Assembly: GCA_039933315.1 (NCBI GenBank)
Contig: JBDTOI010000228.1
Span: 1-6,101 of the forward strand
Reading direction: 5' to 3'
DNA length: 6,101 nucleotides
DNA from: DASXRU01 sp039933315
GTDB lineage: Bacteria > Acidobacteriota > Blastocatellia > Pyrinomonadales > Pyrinomonadaceae
Shown: positions 6,045 through 6,101 of the stretch, one piece after another
Layout: each line of letters opens with the position of its first letter
How positions within the stretch are numbered: the stretch's first letter is position 1
Program-made: the position numbers and the translations under genes
Notes under the pieces: generated by a model
What the model was told of the DNA's origin: nothing
Databases searched by the model: none
Seen by the model: the letters and a program-made list of their open reading frames with translations, nothing else

Positions 6045-6101
6045 TACCGTCTGCCTCCTACCGTCTGCCTCCTGCCGTCTGCCTCCTACCGTCTGCCTCC
6101 T
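6045..6101 (+). repeat. Four tandem 14-mers (TRCCGTCTGCCTCC)
   Basis: The units at 6045, 6059, 6073 and 6087 are identical except that the third starts TG instead of TA; a fifth may begin at 6101. The reverse complement (GGAGGCAGACGGTA) reads as two GGCAG-type 7-mers, so this is the opposing inner tract of the same element. Confidence 0.9.

Larger units (their letters stand above)
5947..6101. repeat. Composite inverted repeat element, copy 3 (runs off window)
   Basis: The left arm (5947-5974) is the cleanest copy, ATCCACAGATTACACAGAT plus one more 9-bp unit. It begins 9 bp after the SelO-like stop codon. It is followed by a 7-mer tandem array, a short core (6015-6044) and a pyrimidine-rich 14-mer array that reaches the window edge. 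By analogy with copies 1 and 2, a right arm ending in AATCTGTGGAT should follow outside the window. Confidence 0.85.

Overview
The window looks like a chromosomal segment from a soil-type bacterium. The best guess is Acidobacteriota, perhaps the Blastocatellia/Pyrinomonadaceae side. This rests on moderate G+C, sparse Shine-Dalgarno signals, housekeeping-type orphan genes, and gaps filled by a composite repeat (9-bp period CACAGATTA arms around GGCAG-rich tracts) that I associate from memory with such genomes. It is an inference, because no rRNA or marker gene is present. There is no phage, transposase, CRISPR array or tRNA that I can see.

Left part (1-1731): a minus-strand DUF2277 gene (82-372) with a strong GC-rich hairpin downstream of it. 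After a divergent gap of about 230 bp comes a plus-strand pair: a PaaI-like hotdog thioesterase (602-1033), then, 8 bp on and with an SD overlapping the thioesterase stop, a DUF6933 gene (1042-1577). The DUF6933 gene is broken by a frameshift inside a (TG)6 tract. Two similar hairpins with the apex GTTGAAAC lie at the end of DUF6933 and just after it. The divergent gap 373-601 holds a small near-palindrome (481-491) and a short SD-led ORF overlapping the thioesterase start, and no gene I can support.

Middle (1732-3822): a site-2-protease-type M50 membrane metallopeptidase fused to a TPR-rich C-terminal half, then a roughly six-helix membrane protein of unknown family. The gap between them is almost exactly one copy of the composite inverted repeat. 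The last 11 codons of the membrane protein are themselves encoded by a half copy of that repeat.

Right part (3823-6101): another full copy of the repeat (3906-4055), then at once a good sigma-70-like promoter (4069-4097) driving a 601-residue divergent SelO (YdiU/UPF0061) pseudokinase-type protein adenylyltransferase (4132-5937). A third copy with clean 7-mer and 14-mer tandem arrays starts after the gene and runs off the window.

The genes do not form an obvious pathway. Only thioesterase and DUF6933 look like one transcription unit. The points most worth a second look are the atypical SelO (Arg where the ATP-contacting Lys is expected, plus an insert and an extra C-terminal region), the TG-tract frameshift in DUF6933, and the repeat family that supplies coding sequence, a possible ribosome-binding site and a promoter boundary to its neighbours.
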